Shown: positions 7,314 to 15,908, numbered from the stretch's first letter. The stretch: 32,775 nucleotides of DNA from an uncultured Chloroflexota bacterium (GCA_903871905.1 CAIQIV010000461.1:1-32775), one strand, 5' to 3'. Numbers and translations: made by a program. Notes: generated by a model not told the origin, from the letters alone.

Positions 7314-8297
7314 TTAACCCTCTGAAATCTGGCGTAAAAAAGTAGGAGAGGCCAGCAGCGTTTGAAAGGTTTTTATCATCTCTGGGTCAAAGTGACTACC
7401 GGCCTCCTGTGTCAGCACTTTGGCCGCTCCACTGGTACCCATGCCCTCGCGATATGGGCGAGCATAAGCAATAGCATCAAAGGCATCGACAATAGCAATC
7501 AGGCGCGCGACCTCTGGGATAGCCTTGCCCGCCAATCCATCCGGGTACCCCTTTCCATCGTAGCGCTCATGATGGTGACGCACTGCCAGGTAGACTACAG
7601 GCAGGATATCTTTCAGCGGCTCAAGCAGGTCTGCCCCAGCAGCAGAGTGCGTTTTCATCACATCATACTCCTCGGGTGTGTAACGTCCTGGCTTATTCAG
7701 GATAGCATCCGGAATAATGACCTTGCCCAAGTCATGGACAATGGCGGCCAACCTCACCTGCTCCAGCTTCTCTTCACTCCAACCCAAAGCGCGACCCAAC
7801 GCCTGAGACATCCCAGACACCCGCTCGATATGCCTGCCCGTGTAGCTATCACGGCTTTCAATGGCGCGGGCCAGCAGCTGCAGCATCTGGATATACGCCC
7901 GAGAGGTGTGCGCAGTTTGTAATGCCCGTGCCCGTTCCAACCGAGATTTCACCGCCTGGACCAGGCCATCTGAAGAGAACGGCTTGGTGAGATAGTCATC
8001 CACACCCAGGGATTTCCCGCGCTTGATCGACGCATCGTCATTGAGGGCGGTAAGAAAGATAAATGGAACCGTAACCAGGTTTGGCCTGGTTTGTACAATC
8101 TCCAGCAGCTCAAATCCATCACACCCGGGCATCATGATATCCGAGACAATTAAATCCGGTACCAGGTCCTCTAGCTTCTGCAGTGCATCATAGCCATTGA
8201 CCGCAGTGACGACTTGAAACCCCTCCATTTCCAAAGTCAGGCTGGCACCTGAAAGCAGCTTAGGATTATCATCAACAAGCAGAATTGTGTCTGGCAT
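7314..8297 (-). CDS. response regulator with HD-GYP output (c-di-GMP phosphodiesterase type)
   Basis: A 327-residue cytosolic protein. The receiver (about 3-122) has Asp9-Asp10, phosphoacceptor Asp53 in IVSDIMMPGCDG, PFIFLTA and the TKPF lysine. After a short linker, an HD-GYP domain (about 135-320) carries HDLGK near residue 188, HHHERYDGKGYPDG near 247, and DAFDAIAYARPYR. Known members cleave cyclic di-GMP, and all metal-ligand motifs seem present, so activity is likely. It is the last gene of a minus-strand unit: its ATG lies three bases after the stop of the hybrid kinase, and its GGAG site overlaps that gene's end, suggesting translational coupling. The hybrid kinase is therefore the likely phosphodonor. 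Confidence 0.94.
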   Translation of the reverse strand: MPDTILLVDDNPKLLSGASLTLEMEGFQVVTAVNGYDALQKLEDLVPDLIVSDIMMPGCDGFELLEIVQTRPNLVTVPFIFLTALNDDASIKRGKSLGVDDYLTKPFSSDGLVQAVKSRLERARALQTAHTSRAYIQMLQLLARAIESRDSYTGRHIERVSGMSQALGRALGWSEEKLEQVRLAAIVHDLGKVIIPDAILNKPGRYTPEEYDVMKTHSAAGADLLEPLKDILPVVYLAVRHHHERYDGKGYPDGLAGKAIPEVARLIAIVDAFDAIAYARPYREGMGTSGAAKVLTQEAGSHFDPEMIKTFQTLLASPTFLRQISEG

Positions 8298-8300
8298 GGG

Positions 8301-10580
8301 TTACTCCTTAATCTGGATCAGCCTGCGCACTGTTTCCAACAGCACATCCGGGGAAATGGGTTTTGCCAGGAAATCATCTGCGCCGGCAAAGAGCGCCTTC
8401 TCCGCCAGCTCCTGGCTGTCTGCAGAGATGGCCAGCACTGGCAAGTTGGAATATCGTGCTTCCTGGCGGATTTTATTGATCAGTTCCCAGCCAGGTATAT
8501 CGGGCAGCTGCAGGTCGATCACTGCCAGGTTCACCGATGTCTGCTGCAGCCTATCCCAGGCAGTATCACCATCCAGGGCATCAAAAACCTGGTGCTCTTT
8601 GCCCAGGATATGGGACAGGATCTTTAAGGTTATGGAATCATCATCCACGACCAGCACATTGGGAATGCTGCGCTGGAATACCGGCAGAGTAAACCGGAAC
8701 GTGGTTCCCATCCCCACCTGGCTGCTCAGTTCAATGCTTCCCCCCAGTCGCTGTACAATCTCGCGCGAAATCGCCAGTCCCAGTCCAGTGCCGGGGATCT
8801 CCTGCTCAACCGCCAGCCGGGTGCGGAAGAAACGCTCAAACAAGCGCGGCATATCTTCTTCGGGAATGCCAATACCGTTATCAGCAACGGTACACACCGC
8901 CCACTCCTTATCCCTGGTGACCTGCACGCTCACCTTTCCGCCGCCAGGGGTGAACTTGATGGCGTTGCTCATCAGGTTGCGGATCACCTGGTTGAGCTGG
9001 TCCCGGTCAGAATTAACCATCAGCCCCGGCTCGCCGCAGTCCATTTCAAGAACCACGCTTTTCGCTTCAGCCGTCGAACGGTGATGATTAGCAACCTCCT
9101 GGACCGCCATCCCCAGGTCAAACACCATCCAACGCATCTGCACACGGCCAGAATCCAAACGTGACAGGCTGAGCAGATCCTCAATGAGTTGGTGCAGTGT
9201 ATTGGCCTCAGCATGGATCTCTTCCACCAGTCTTTTACGCTGTTCATCCCGCAAGCGGTCATAATACTTCAACAGGTTATCCGTATTCAAGTGAATAACA
9301 GATAACGGGGTTCGCAGCTCATGAGAAACGTTGGAGACAAAACGATTCTTCATGCGGTCCAGCTCTTTCAAGCCGGTGATATCCCGGATGCTGGCCACCC
9401 AGTTAAGGTTTGCACTGCTCCCGGAGCGGACACCTGAGATCACCACATCCGCGTCGTACGTGGCGCCGTCCGGGCGCCGGCCTACCACCTCTTTACGCCA
9501 GGTCCTTCCCTGTCCCAACCGCGCCGCGATCTCCTCTCGCCAACGGGCGATTTCCTCCTCGTCAGCCAGGATCAAATTCCAGAACGGCTCGGAAAGGATA
9601 TCCTCCGGGTTGAACCCGGTCACCATCGGGAAAGCCGGGTTGACATAATCGACCATCTCCCCTTTGCTCACCAGGATCGCATCGGAGACTGCATTCAGGG
9701 TATCGTTCAAACGGTTGCGCTCCGCTTCATGCAGGGCGAAAAGCCGGGCATTGTTAATCGCCGCGGCGATCTGCCCGGCCGCAGACAGGGCCAACTGGAT
9801 TTCATGATCGGTGAAGTTCCGGTTGAAGCGCGTCTCACTGATCATTGCAGCCCCAATTGGCTGGTCATTCACGATCAGGGGCACACCCAGCAAGGATTTA
9901 TCTGGAAATTGGCTGGCAATGCGCCGGCTGATATAGGGTGTGTCCTGGGCATCGTAAACCGTGATCGGGCGGCGGGCGCGCAGCACTGCAGCAGTGAGGG
10001 TTGGTTCGCCAGGCTCAACCTGGAGTTGGCGGTACTGCTGGTCAAAGGAGCCATAAGCCGCCGCCGCATATGGCCTGCCGCTGGCTTCGTCCAATAATGC
10101 AATGAATGCTCCCGTTCCATTGACCAGCCTTCCCAAATGATTCGCCAGGTAAGGCAGCATCTTTTCCAATTCAAGGGTTGTGCTGATGGTCGCGCTGATT
10201 TCACCCAGCGTAGCCATCTCGTCCAGGCGCTGCTGCAAGACTTCCTGGGTTACGCGCAGATCGATCATCACCTGGTTGATGGCTTCAGCCAACTGGACGA
10301 TCTCCATTTCCCCCTGCAACGGAAGCTGGGTGGCAGTATCCCCGGCTGAGATGCGCTGGATAGCGCCGGTCATTTTTCGCAGTGGGCGCATGACCATGCG
10401 CTGGATGAACAACAGGGACAGGCCGATTAAAACCAGGAGCAGGACCAGCCACACCAGAGCGCCGCGGAGATCCCAGTGATCCAATCGCATCAACAAACCC
10501 GCGCCTAAAAGTGCGGCAATTCCCACCATTACAGGGAATACGATGGAAAGACGCTGGAAGATTCTTCTCAGATGAAACAT
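8301..10580 (-). CDS. membrane hybrid histidine kinase (HAMP-GAF-PAS-HisKA-HATPase-REC)
   Basis: A 759-residue sensor kinase. Two transmembrane segments (about 14-32 and 41-60) are separated by only about eight residues, so it has essentially no external sensor domain. HAMP (about 60-112), GAF (about 125-285), PAS (about 290-400), HisKA with SNVSHELRTPL (about 415-480), and HATPase (about 525-635: NLMSNAIKFTP, DNGIGIPEED, GTGLGLAIS) follow. A C-terminal receiver (about 640-755) has VLVVDDDS and acceptor Asp in AVIDLQLPD. Phosphate would flow from His to the internal Asp or to the HD-GYP regulator downstream. It starts 13 bases after the stop of the lipoprotein gene; no strong ribosome site precedes the ATG, consistent with coupling. 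The lipoprotein could supply the missing external sensing (inference). Confidence 0.93.
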   Translation of the reverse strand: MFHLRRIFQRLSIVFPVMVGIAALLGAGLLMRLDHWDLRGALVWLVLLLVLIGLSLLFIQRMVMRPLRKMTGAIQRISAGDTATQLPLQGEMEIVQLAEAINQVMIDLRVTQEVLQQRLDEMATLGEISATISTTLELEKMLPYLANHLGRLVNGTGAFIALLDEASGRPYAAAAYGSFDQQYRQLQVEPGEPTLTAAVLRARRPITVYDAQDTPYISRRIASQFPDKSLLGVPLIVNDQPIGAAMISETRFNRNFTDHEIQLALSAAGQIAAAINNARLFALHEAERNRLNDTLNAVSDAILVSKGEMVDYVNPAFPMVTGFNPEDILSEPFWNLILADEEEIARWREEIAARLGQGRTWRKEVVGRRPDGATYDADVVISGVRSGSSANLNWVASIRDITGLKELDRMKNRFVSNVSHELRTPLSVIHLNTDNLLKYYDRLRDEQRKRLVEEIHAEANTLHQLIEDLLSLSRLDSGRVQMRWMVFDLGMAVQEVANHHRSTAEAKSVVLEMDCGEPGLMVNSDRDQLNQVIRNLMSNAIKFTPGGGKVSVQVTRDKEWAVCTVADNGIGIPEEDMPRLFERFFRTRLAVEQEIPGTGLGLAISREIVQRLGGSIELSSQVGMGTTFRFTLPVFQRSIPNVLVVDDDSITLKILSHILGKEHQVFDALDGDTAWDRLQQTSVNLAVIDLQLPDIPGWELINKIRQEARYSNLPVLAISADSQELAEKALFAGADDFLAKPISPDVLLETVRRLIQIKE

Positions 10581-10593
10581 TGGTGCAAGCCCA

Positions 10594-12645
10594 TCAACGG
10601 TTGGTCAACCAGTACGCAATTTCATCCACGCTGACCTGGAAGTTCTGGCTGGCAGCCCCGTTAATAAATATGCCAAACATACCCATGAACGCCTGTTCAT
10701 CATAAGCCTGGGCGACCTCCTGCCCGTTGATGTAGATTTTGAACTCCGCCCCGTTGGCCCAGACACCCAGGCTGTTAGCCTGGTTTGGTCCCACTCGAAT
10801 CGCCGGACTGCTTGTCCAGGGCAGGATACTGCGAAAGACGCCTTTATCCAGGCGGTACATGCGGTATTCTCCACTGCAGGTCAGGCCAACGATGTAACCG
10901 CTATCAACAATCCCATCCGCATCCGATACGGCGCGCAGGATCAAGCCATAGCCATCTCTTCCAGCGCAGGCCGGGCCGGTGAGGAAGCGCAATTCCAGGT
11001 ATATCGATCCCACCGCCGGATACTGGGCAACGATCCAGCGGTCCCCAACCGGCTGCTGCGAGGTGAGCACCAGGGCGCCGGTGATGATTTCTGTTTTCAA
11101 GGTGCTGTCAGCAATCAGGTACCAGTTGGGATCCGTTTTCTTATCAAACGTGTCCAGCCACTCGGGTGCCCCCAGCCCCAGTTCATTGCCCACCTGGCTG
11201 ACGGTGATCTTCACCCACAGCGGAGAGCCGCCCCCCGCCCCCAGTCCAAAAGTCTGGCCGGCATCGCTCATCAACTGCCAGTTACCCTGGAAGTTACCGG
11301 GCTGTTGCGGCGCGTTGAGTGAAATGGTCACCTGCGCCTGGCCGTTTGGGGGGACGGTCTGTCCCAGGGGATACGCCGTCGCCTCCCCCATCTTATCGCC
11401 GCTGGCAAAGATCATGGTGTAATTGGGTGTCCAGGTGCAGCTGCCTGCATTCCGCAGCGTCCAGGTTTTGGTAAACACCTGTCCTGGAGCAAACACGCTG
11501 CCATCCGGGGTGGTCTCAGAGACAAACTGGGCCATGTTGGTGCAGTTGATCACCCCGGCTCCCGGGGTGGAGGGGGTGGCGCCGGGTATCTGCGCTGCGC
11601 CGGGCAGCGGCGTCAGGCGCACACCCGGCGGCCCACCGGTGACCTGCACCGCAACCACCAGGGACGAAGCAACACTGGTCGGGGCCGCAATTACCGGCTT
11701 TAGATCCAGCGAAGTGACCATGGCATCCAGCAGGCTGAGATCTGGGAAGAAGGCTGGATTGGGGGCAGCGTTGATCTTCTGCAGCACCTGGTTGGCATAA
11801 TCAGCGTAGATGTCAGCCACCGCCTCGGCCGCCGAGGCAAATGGGTAAGCCACACCCTCTGCCGGAAGAGGGCTTGCCGGCTCTGCAGACTGCGCCAGGA
11901 AAGGCGCTTCTACCGGGAATACAGCTGACACCAGGTACGCCCCGTCATCGCTTACCGCCTGGTAAACGTATTTCAGTCCCTGGTTGTTGATCGGCGGCAG
12001 TCCGCTGGCTGATTGGGTGATGAAACGCACCCCACTGCCGCCTGGAAAGCCCAGGTACTGCACCCGCCCAACCACCAGCTGGTGCTCGTCGCTGGGAGGC
12101 AAAACCGGAATGCCAGGCGGCTGCAGCGGCTGTTCCTTCAGAAGGCGGCGCAGGTTTTCAATCTCCTGGGCCGCGCGAGGATCACGTGCCGCATAGGGAA
12201 CCAAAGGGATCACACGCAGCTCTGGTTGGTGGGTACTGTTGGCATCAGCATAATTCTCCAGGCGGAGCAAGATGGATTCTGGGGCTGACTCGGTGCCGCT
12301 CAGGTTGGTGGAGGCAACCATCTCGCTTTTCATTCCCGAAGCCACACCGCTGGGCAGCATAAAGGTGACACCCAATCCTTGCACGGGCCGGCTGATAAAC
12401 GGATTCGGGGTAGCTGGCCCGCTTTCAGCCTGGGTGGATTGGGCCAAAGCCTGCTCCAGCGCCAGTGCGCCGGCGGTCTGGGTAAGCTGGGGGGCATTGG
12501 CCGGTGTGGGTGTCGGACGCTCATCAAACCGGTTCAGGCTCCCGCAGGCAGCCAGCATGAGAACCGCCAATATACATAAGAGAGTTAAGAAAACCAGCCC
12601 GGTTGCCCGTGGATGGCTGGCAGGTGATTTCATTTGAGTATTCAT
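10594..12645 (-). CDS. lipoprotein with NBR1-like Ig domain and C-terminal lectin-like domain
   Basis: A 683-residue exported lipoprotein: hydrophobic leader (about 16-33) with lipobox LAAC, the lipidated Cys being Cys34, then a Thr/Pro linker. Residues 60-350 match nothing I recognise. An Ig-like domain of the NBR1 type follows (about 375-480, with NCTNMAQFVSETTPDG, FTKTWTLRNAGSCTW and FQGNWQLMSDAGQTFG). The C-terminal part (about 490-683) has the all-beta pattern of concanavalin/LamG-like domains (RDGYGLILRAVSD, EFKIYINGQEVA). No enzyme motif is seen. It is first in a unit with the hybrid kinase and HD-GYP regulator, so a role as surface sensor or target is possible. The ATG at 12645 lies immediately after an extended -10 box and may be leaderless; Met5 (12633) is the alternative start. 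Confidence 0.88.
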   Translation of the reverse strand: MNTQMKSPASHPRATGLVFLTLLCILAVLMLAACGSLNRFDERPTPTPANAPQLTQTAGALALEQALAQSTQAESGPATPNPFISRPVQGLGVTFMLPSGVASGMKSEMVASTNLSGTESAPESILLRLENYADANSTHQPELRVIPLVPYAARDPRAAQEIENLRRLLKEQPLQPPGIPVLPPSDEHQLVVGRVQYLGFPGGSGVRFITQSASGLPPINNQGLKYVYQAVSDDGAYLVSAVFPVEAPFLAQSAEPASPLPAEGVAYPFASAAEAVADIYADYANQVLQKINAAPNPAFFPDLSLLDAMVTSLDLKPVIAAPTSVASSLVVAVQVTGGPPGVRLTPLPGAAQIPGATPSTPGAGVINCTNMAQFVSETTPDGSVFAPGQVFTKTWTLRNAGSCTWTPNYTMIFASGDKMGEATAYPLGQTVPPNGQAQVTISLNAPQQPGNFQGNWQLMSDAGQTFGLGAGGGSPLWVKITVSQVGNELGLGAPEWLDTFDKKTDPNWYLIADSTLKTEIITGALVLTSQQPVGDRWIVAQYPAVGSIYLELRFLTGPACAGRDGYGLILRAVSDADGIVDSGYIVGLTCSGEYRMYRLDKGVFRSILPWTSSPAIRVGPNQANSLGVWANGAEFKIYINGQEVAQAYDEQAFMGMFGIFINGAASQNFQVSVDEIAYWLTNR

Positions 12646-12653
12646 AATGGATG

Positions 12654-12662
12654 ATTATACCA
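12654..12662 (-). promoter_or_regulatory. extended -10 promoter for the lipoprotein operon, probably leaderless
   Basis: Reading the minus strand, TGGTATAAT (12662-12654) is an extended -10 element. The expected transcription start falls within a base or two of the ATG at 12645, leaving no room for a ribosome-binding site. It overlaps the divergent promoter region of the plus-strand gene at 12764. Confidence 0.6.
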
Positions 12663-12679
12663 GTATGAGGAAAAAGCCA

Positions 12680-12708
12680 TTGGCAACGCGCTTAACCAGT
12701 GTTATATT
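12680..12708 (+). promoter_or_regulatory. sigma-70-type promoter for the 12764-14790 pair
   Basis: TTGGCA (12680-12685), a 17-base spacer and TATATT (12703-12708). Transcription would begin near 12715, which excludes the open frame's earliest ATG at 12647 and favours the ATG at 12764. The -35 box lies about 20 bases from the opposing -10 box, so the two promoters probably interfere or share a regulator. Confidence 0.7.
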
Positions 12709-12763
12709 CGAGGAACAGCACTCACTTGGACATCGCTGCCAGGCAGATGGGAGCAAAGAGCGG

Positions 12764-13612
12764 ATGGAGATTTATATCGCCGAAGAAAAAGTGTTTTATT
12801 ACCCGGCCCAATTCACGCCAGAGGTGGCGCGCGACCGCGTGGAGCAAAAAAAGACCGGCCTGGTGGCCGGAGCGGTGGGAGCGCTGATCAGCCGTCCCAA
12901 GCCAGATGAGATCCAGTTCTCGGCGGCGGAATACCGCTACGAACCGTATTGGATGGTCAACATCACCTCCCGCACACGCTTCGAGCGCAACCGTACCTTC
13001 ACCTTCCCCGTCAGTGGCAGCGAGGTGCAAAGCGTGATCCTGATGGGCCAGGTCTTTCCACTCGACCCTCGGCAGCGCGAGCCTGCGGTCACCCTGGACG
13101 GCGTGGAGCAGTGCCTGGAAGAAAACCACGCCAGCCGCTCTTGCGATGCCCTGGAAGGGAAAACCATCGATTTGAGCCGCTGTCAGAACTTCCAGCGACT
13201 GGTGGTCGAAGACCTGGAAAATTTTGTTCCTCGGGGCTGGCTGGTAACACCGCCGCGGCTCAAGGCCAGCGCCGTAGTGCGCCAGGTCATGTCGCAGGTG
13301 CTCAAACCAGCACAGAATGCACACCTGATCCTCGAAGAAAAAGTGGAAGTCAGCTTGCTTGAGCTGCTCTTCCTGCCGGTTTATGCTTTTGAGTTTGAGT
13401 GGAGCGCCAAGAACAAGCGCAGCGTGGTGGAGTTTGATGCCCTCAGCGGCGATCTGCGCAGCAGCGGGCGCAAGCTGCAGGAACAGGTAAAAGGCATGCT
13501 CAGCCGTGACCTGATTTTTGATGTGACGGCTGACGCTGTCGGATTGATCGTCCCCGGCGGCAGCATCGCCGTCAAGCTGGTGAAAGCTGCTGTGGACAGC
13601 GGGAAGAAATAA
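12764..13612 (+). CDS. uncharacterised soluble protein, two similar halves with PYW / LPVYAFEF motifs
   Basis: I do not recognise a named family. The 282-residue product has no signal peptide or clear membrane segment. The first half contains a basic, Gly/Ala-rich patch (KKTGLVAGAVGALISRP) and EYRYEPYWMVN; the second half has LFLPVYAFEFEWSAKNKRSV followed by a D-A-L-S-G-D turn. This 'Pro-Val/Tyr-Trp ... beta hairpin ... S-G' layout recalls small all-beta domains found next to zinc ribbons in other bacteria, but no zinc motif is present; three scattered cysteines lie near residues 118-140. The C-terminal GLIVPGGSIAVKLVKAAV may be amphipathic. The start at 12764 is set by the promoter position; AAGAG precedes it. 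It is followed after 50 bases by the anchored surface protein. Confidence 0.75.
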   Translation: MEIYIAEEKVFYYPAQFTPEVARDRVEQKKTGLVAGAVGALISRPKPDEIQFSAAEYRYEPYWMVNITSRTRFERNRTFTFPVSGSEVQSVILMGQVFPLDPRQREPAVTLDGVEQCLEENHASRSCDALEGKTIDLSRCQNFQRLVVEDLENFVPRGWLVTPPRLKASAVVRQVMSQVLKPAQNAHLILEEKVEVSLLELLFLPVYAFEFEWSAKNKRSVVEFDALSGDLRSSGRKLQEQVKGMLSRDLIFDVTADAVGLIVPGGSIAVKLVKAAVDSGKK

Positions 13613-13662
13613 TACCCGGTTGATCCACAGAAACTCTGATCGCTTAATGGAGGAGAGCGCGT

Positions 13663-14790
13663 ATGAAAAGTGTGAGTTCACGTACATTATTCATTGTGAT
13701 CGCAGTCTTATTAGTCTTCACCTTGATCCTGTCCATTGCCACGTTTATGACAATTTCCCGGATGCAGCGCAACGCCCGGGCCAGCGAAACTGCCCAGACC
13801 GCTGGGATGCACACCAGCATGGCTGCCAACCTGGGACAGCAGCAAACCAACGCGGTCTCCACCCTGTATTCCCAAGGCGCACTGGCCACTCAGTATTACT
13901 GGCAGACTGCAGCGACAACCCCCAACGCCGCCGCCGGCTGGACGGCAGAGGCTAACCGGCAGACTGCCACAGCAATCCAGAATATCATTGCTTACCAGAC
14001 CTACGCCGCCTGGCAGAACAGCCTGGCTACCCAGACTGCCATGTCCGCCCAGGCGACCGCCGCAGCAAATTATCACGGACAATCCGCTCAGCTTACCCAG
14101 GCTGCTTATAACAACGCCCTCGCCTACCAGACCAGCGTCGCCCTCTCAACCTATGCGGCATACTATACTGCGGTCGCCTACCAGACCCAGCAGGCCTATT
14201 TCCAGAACATGGCTTCCGCCCGTACTGCCACGGCCCAGGCTGACCATGCCCGGGGGTATTTTGACTACTATGTTAACCTGGCTATGACGCGCCCCCCGCT
14301 GGCCGGTCCATTTTCTGGCTCGCTGGTCTACCCCACCGCCAACTACTTCAAAGCTCCAGGAGTCCTGCAGCGGGACTTCGTCTCCCAGGTGGATTTTTAT
14401 TCCCCCTCCGGTTCCAGCCTGGGGGCATTCGATTTTGGATTTTTCTTTCGTTATAACTGGGATCCTGCAACCGCTTCCCCCACCTTCCTTTCGCTTTACG
14501 TGGCTTCGGACGGCACCTGGGGTCTGTATAATGGGCGCAACCACTTTAAGTACATTGTCAACCAGGGACAGCTCACCAACCTGGACCAGACCCCCGGGGG
14601 GCTTAACCGCCTGCGCCTGGTTGCCATCGGGAACAGCGGCGCCTTCTACTTGAATGACGCCTTCATTACCTCCCTGGACCTGGGAAGCAACCAGAACCCC
14701 GGGGAGATCATGGTCGTGATTGGCGTCACTCGCGGTCGTGAAGGCCAGGTGCTGCGCTACAGCGGTTTCCAGGTCTGGCCTACCCAATAG
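13663..14790 (+). CDS. membrane-anchored Ala/Gln/Thr-rich repeat protein with lectin-like C-terminal domain
   Basis: A 375-residue protein with one N-terminal transmembrane helix (about 9-30) and no cleavage site, so it is probably anchored with its bulk outside. Residues 38-195 form a low-complexity region of degenerate repeats rich in Ala, Gln, Thr and Tyr (AYQTYAAWQNSLATQTA, AYQTSVALSTYAAYYTAVAY), probably an extended or helical stalk. Residues 215-375 look like an all-beta concanavalin-type domain (FGFFFRYN, LSLYVASDGTWGLYNG, AFYLNDAFITSL), similar in layout to the end of the lipoprotein at 10594-12645. GGAGGAG lies nine bases before the ATG. It is cotranscribed with the unknown gene upstream and closed by a strong terminator. 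Function unknown; a surface stalk bearing a binding head is plausible. Confidence 0.82.
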   Translation: MKSVSSRTLFIVIAVLLVFTLILSIATFMTISRMQRNARASETAQTAGMHTSMAANLGQQQTNAVSTLYSQGALATQYYWQTAATTPNAAAGWTAEANRQTATAIQNIIAYQTYAAWQNSLATQTAMSAQATAAANYHGQSAQLTQAAYNNALAYQTSVALSTYAAYYTAVAYQTQQAYFQNMASARTATAQADHARGYFDYYVNLAMTRPPLAGPFSGSLVYPTANYFKAPGVLQRDFVSQVDFYSPSGSSLGAFDFGFFFRYNWDPATASPTFLSLYVASDGTWGLYNGRNHFKYIVNQGQLTNLDQTPGGLNRLRLVAIGNSGAFYLNDAFITSLDLGSNQNPGEIMVVIGVTRGREGQVLRYSGFQVWPTQ

Positions 14791-14803
14791 GGGAGCCATC
14801 CCC

Positions 14804-14864
14804 ATCAAAACAGCGCAGGGTGCCGAGGATAGCTTCTGCGGCGCTGCTGCGCTGTTTTGATTTT
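14804..14864. terminator. bidirectional terminator between convergent genes
   Basis: A perfect 15-bp stem: ATCAAAACAGCGCAG (14804-14818) with CTGCGCTGTTTTGAT (14847-14861), with an inner GCCG/CGGC pairing in the loop. A T-run follows on the plus strand (14861-14864); the A-rich left arm supplies Ts for the minus strand. It serves the gene ending at 14790 and probably the minus-strand gene ending at 14919. Confidence 0.85.
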
Positions 14865-14918
14865 CTGGGGAGAGACCAAACGCCAGTCACCGGCCTCTCC
14901 CCTGGTATAAGCCCTATC

Positions 14919-15908
14919 CTAGTAGGAGCTGAGGACCTTCATATAATTCGCACGTTCAAAGGACTGCGGGGTTGGGCCCTTCTTAGCGCTCATGCTGCCC
15001 TTCATCTGGGTGACCGACTCGTATTCATGGTCAACCAGCCAGGTCTTTAACTCATCCACCAGCGTCGGGATGAGCCCGATGCCGCCGGTGAGCAGGGCGC
15101 TGGCCAGCATGGTGACGCTGGCGCCAGCCATGACCCCCTTGATGACATCGCTCGTGCTGTGAACGCCGGAGGTCAGTCCAAAGTCGCAGCCGACTCTTCC
15201 ATACAATATTGCGATCCAGCGCAGGGGCAGGCGCATCTCATTCGAATTGCTCAACACCAGGTGCGGGACCACTTCCAAGGCTTCCAGGTCAAAGTCGGGC
15301 TGGTAGAAGCGGTTGAACAGCACCAGGCCTTTTGCCCCGGCGTTTACCAGTCGGCTGGCAAAGCTTGGCAGCGCGGTGTAGAACGGGCTGAGCTTCACAG
15401 CCACGGGGACCTTCACCTGTTTGCAGACTTCTTCAACCAGCTTGACATGCGCATCTTCCATCTCGGCGCTGGTCACCGACAGGCTGGTAGTGATGTCATA
15501 GATATTCAGTTCCAGGGCGTCCGCACCCGCAGCCTCGATTCGCTGAGCATAATCAACCCAGCCGCCAGTGGAGATGCCGTTCAGGCTGCCAATCACCGGA
15601 ATGCCCGTGGCGCGCTTGATCTTAGCCAGGGTGTCCACGTAGCTGTCCGGACCGATGGTGTACTGGCCAAAATCTGGCAGGTAGGTCAGCGACTCGGCAA
15701 AAGACTCGGTGCCGCGGGTCATATCGCGGTCCATCTTCAAGCTCTCATGAATGATCTGCTCTTCAAAGAGCGAGTGCAGGACAACAGCCGCAATGCCAGC
15801 ATCTTCCATTTTCAAAACACTTTCCAGCTTCTGGGTAAGCGGTGATGAGGATGCTACCAGGGGGTTTTTGAGCTGCAGCCCAAGATAAGTTGTAGTCAGG
15901 TCTACCAT
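14919..15908 (-). CDS. dihydroorotate-dehydrogenase-like flavoprotein
   Basis: A 329-residue cytosolic TIM-barrel protein of the DHOD family, expected to bind FMN. It begins DLTTTYLGLQLKNPLVASSS, as in family members, and has VPVAVKLSPF (FMN-site lysine) and, towards the end, the GLTSGVHSTSDV and GASVTMLASALL phosphate-binding loops. The usual N-x-S-x-P-N substrate loop of true dihydroorotate dehydrogenases reads LNIYDITTS here, so pyrimidine synthesis is doubtful. It lies 35 bases downstream of nifJ on the same strand, a pairing I recall for 'DHOD-like' genes in anaerobes. A role in electron transfer or in modifying a product linked to pyruvate oxidation is possible but unproven. AAGGGA precedes the ATG. 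The family call is firm, the substrate unknown. Confidence 0.9.
   Translation of the reverse strand: MVDLTTTYLGLQLKNPLVASSSPLTQKLESVLKMEDAGIAAVVLHSLFEEQIIHESLKMDRDMTRGTESFAESLTYLPDFGQYTIGPDSYVDTLAKIKRATGIPVIGSLNGISTGGWVDYAQRIEAAGADALELNIYDITTSLSVTSAEMEDAHVKLVEEVCKQVKVPVAVKLSPFYTALPSFASRLVNAGAKGLVLFNRFYQPDFDLEALEVVPHLVLSNSNEMRLPLRWIAILYGRVGCDFGLTSGVHSTSDVIKGVMAGASVTMLASALLTGGIGLIPTLVDELKTWLVDHEYESVTQMKGSMSAKKGPTPQSFERANYMKVLSSY

Noticed and set aside
12647-12763. Earlier start for the unknown plus-strand gene
   Set aside because: A good promoter (12680-12708) lies inside this stretch, so the message begins after the earlier ATG.
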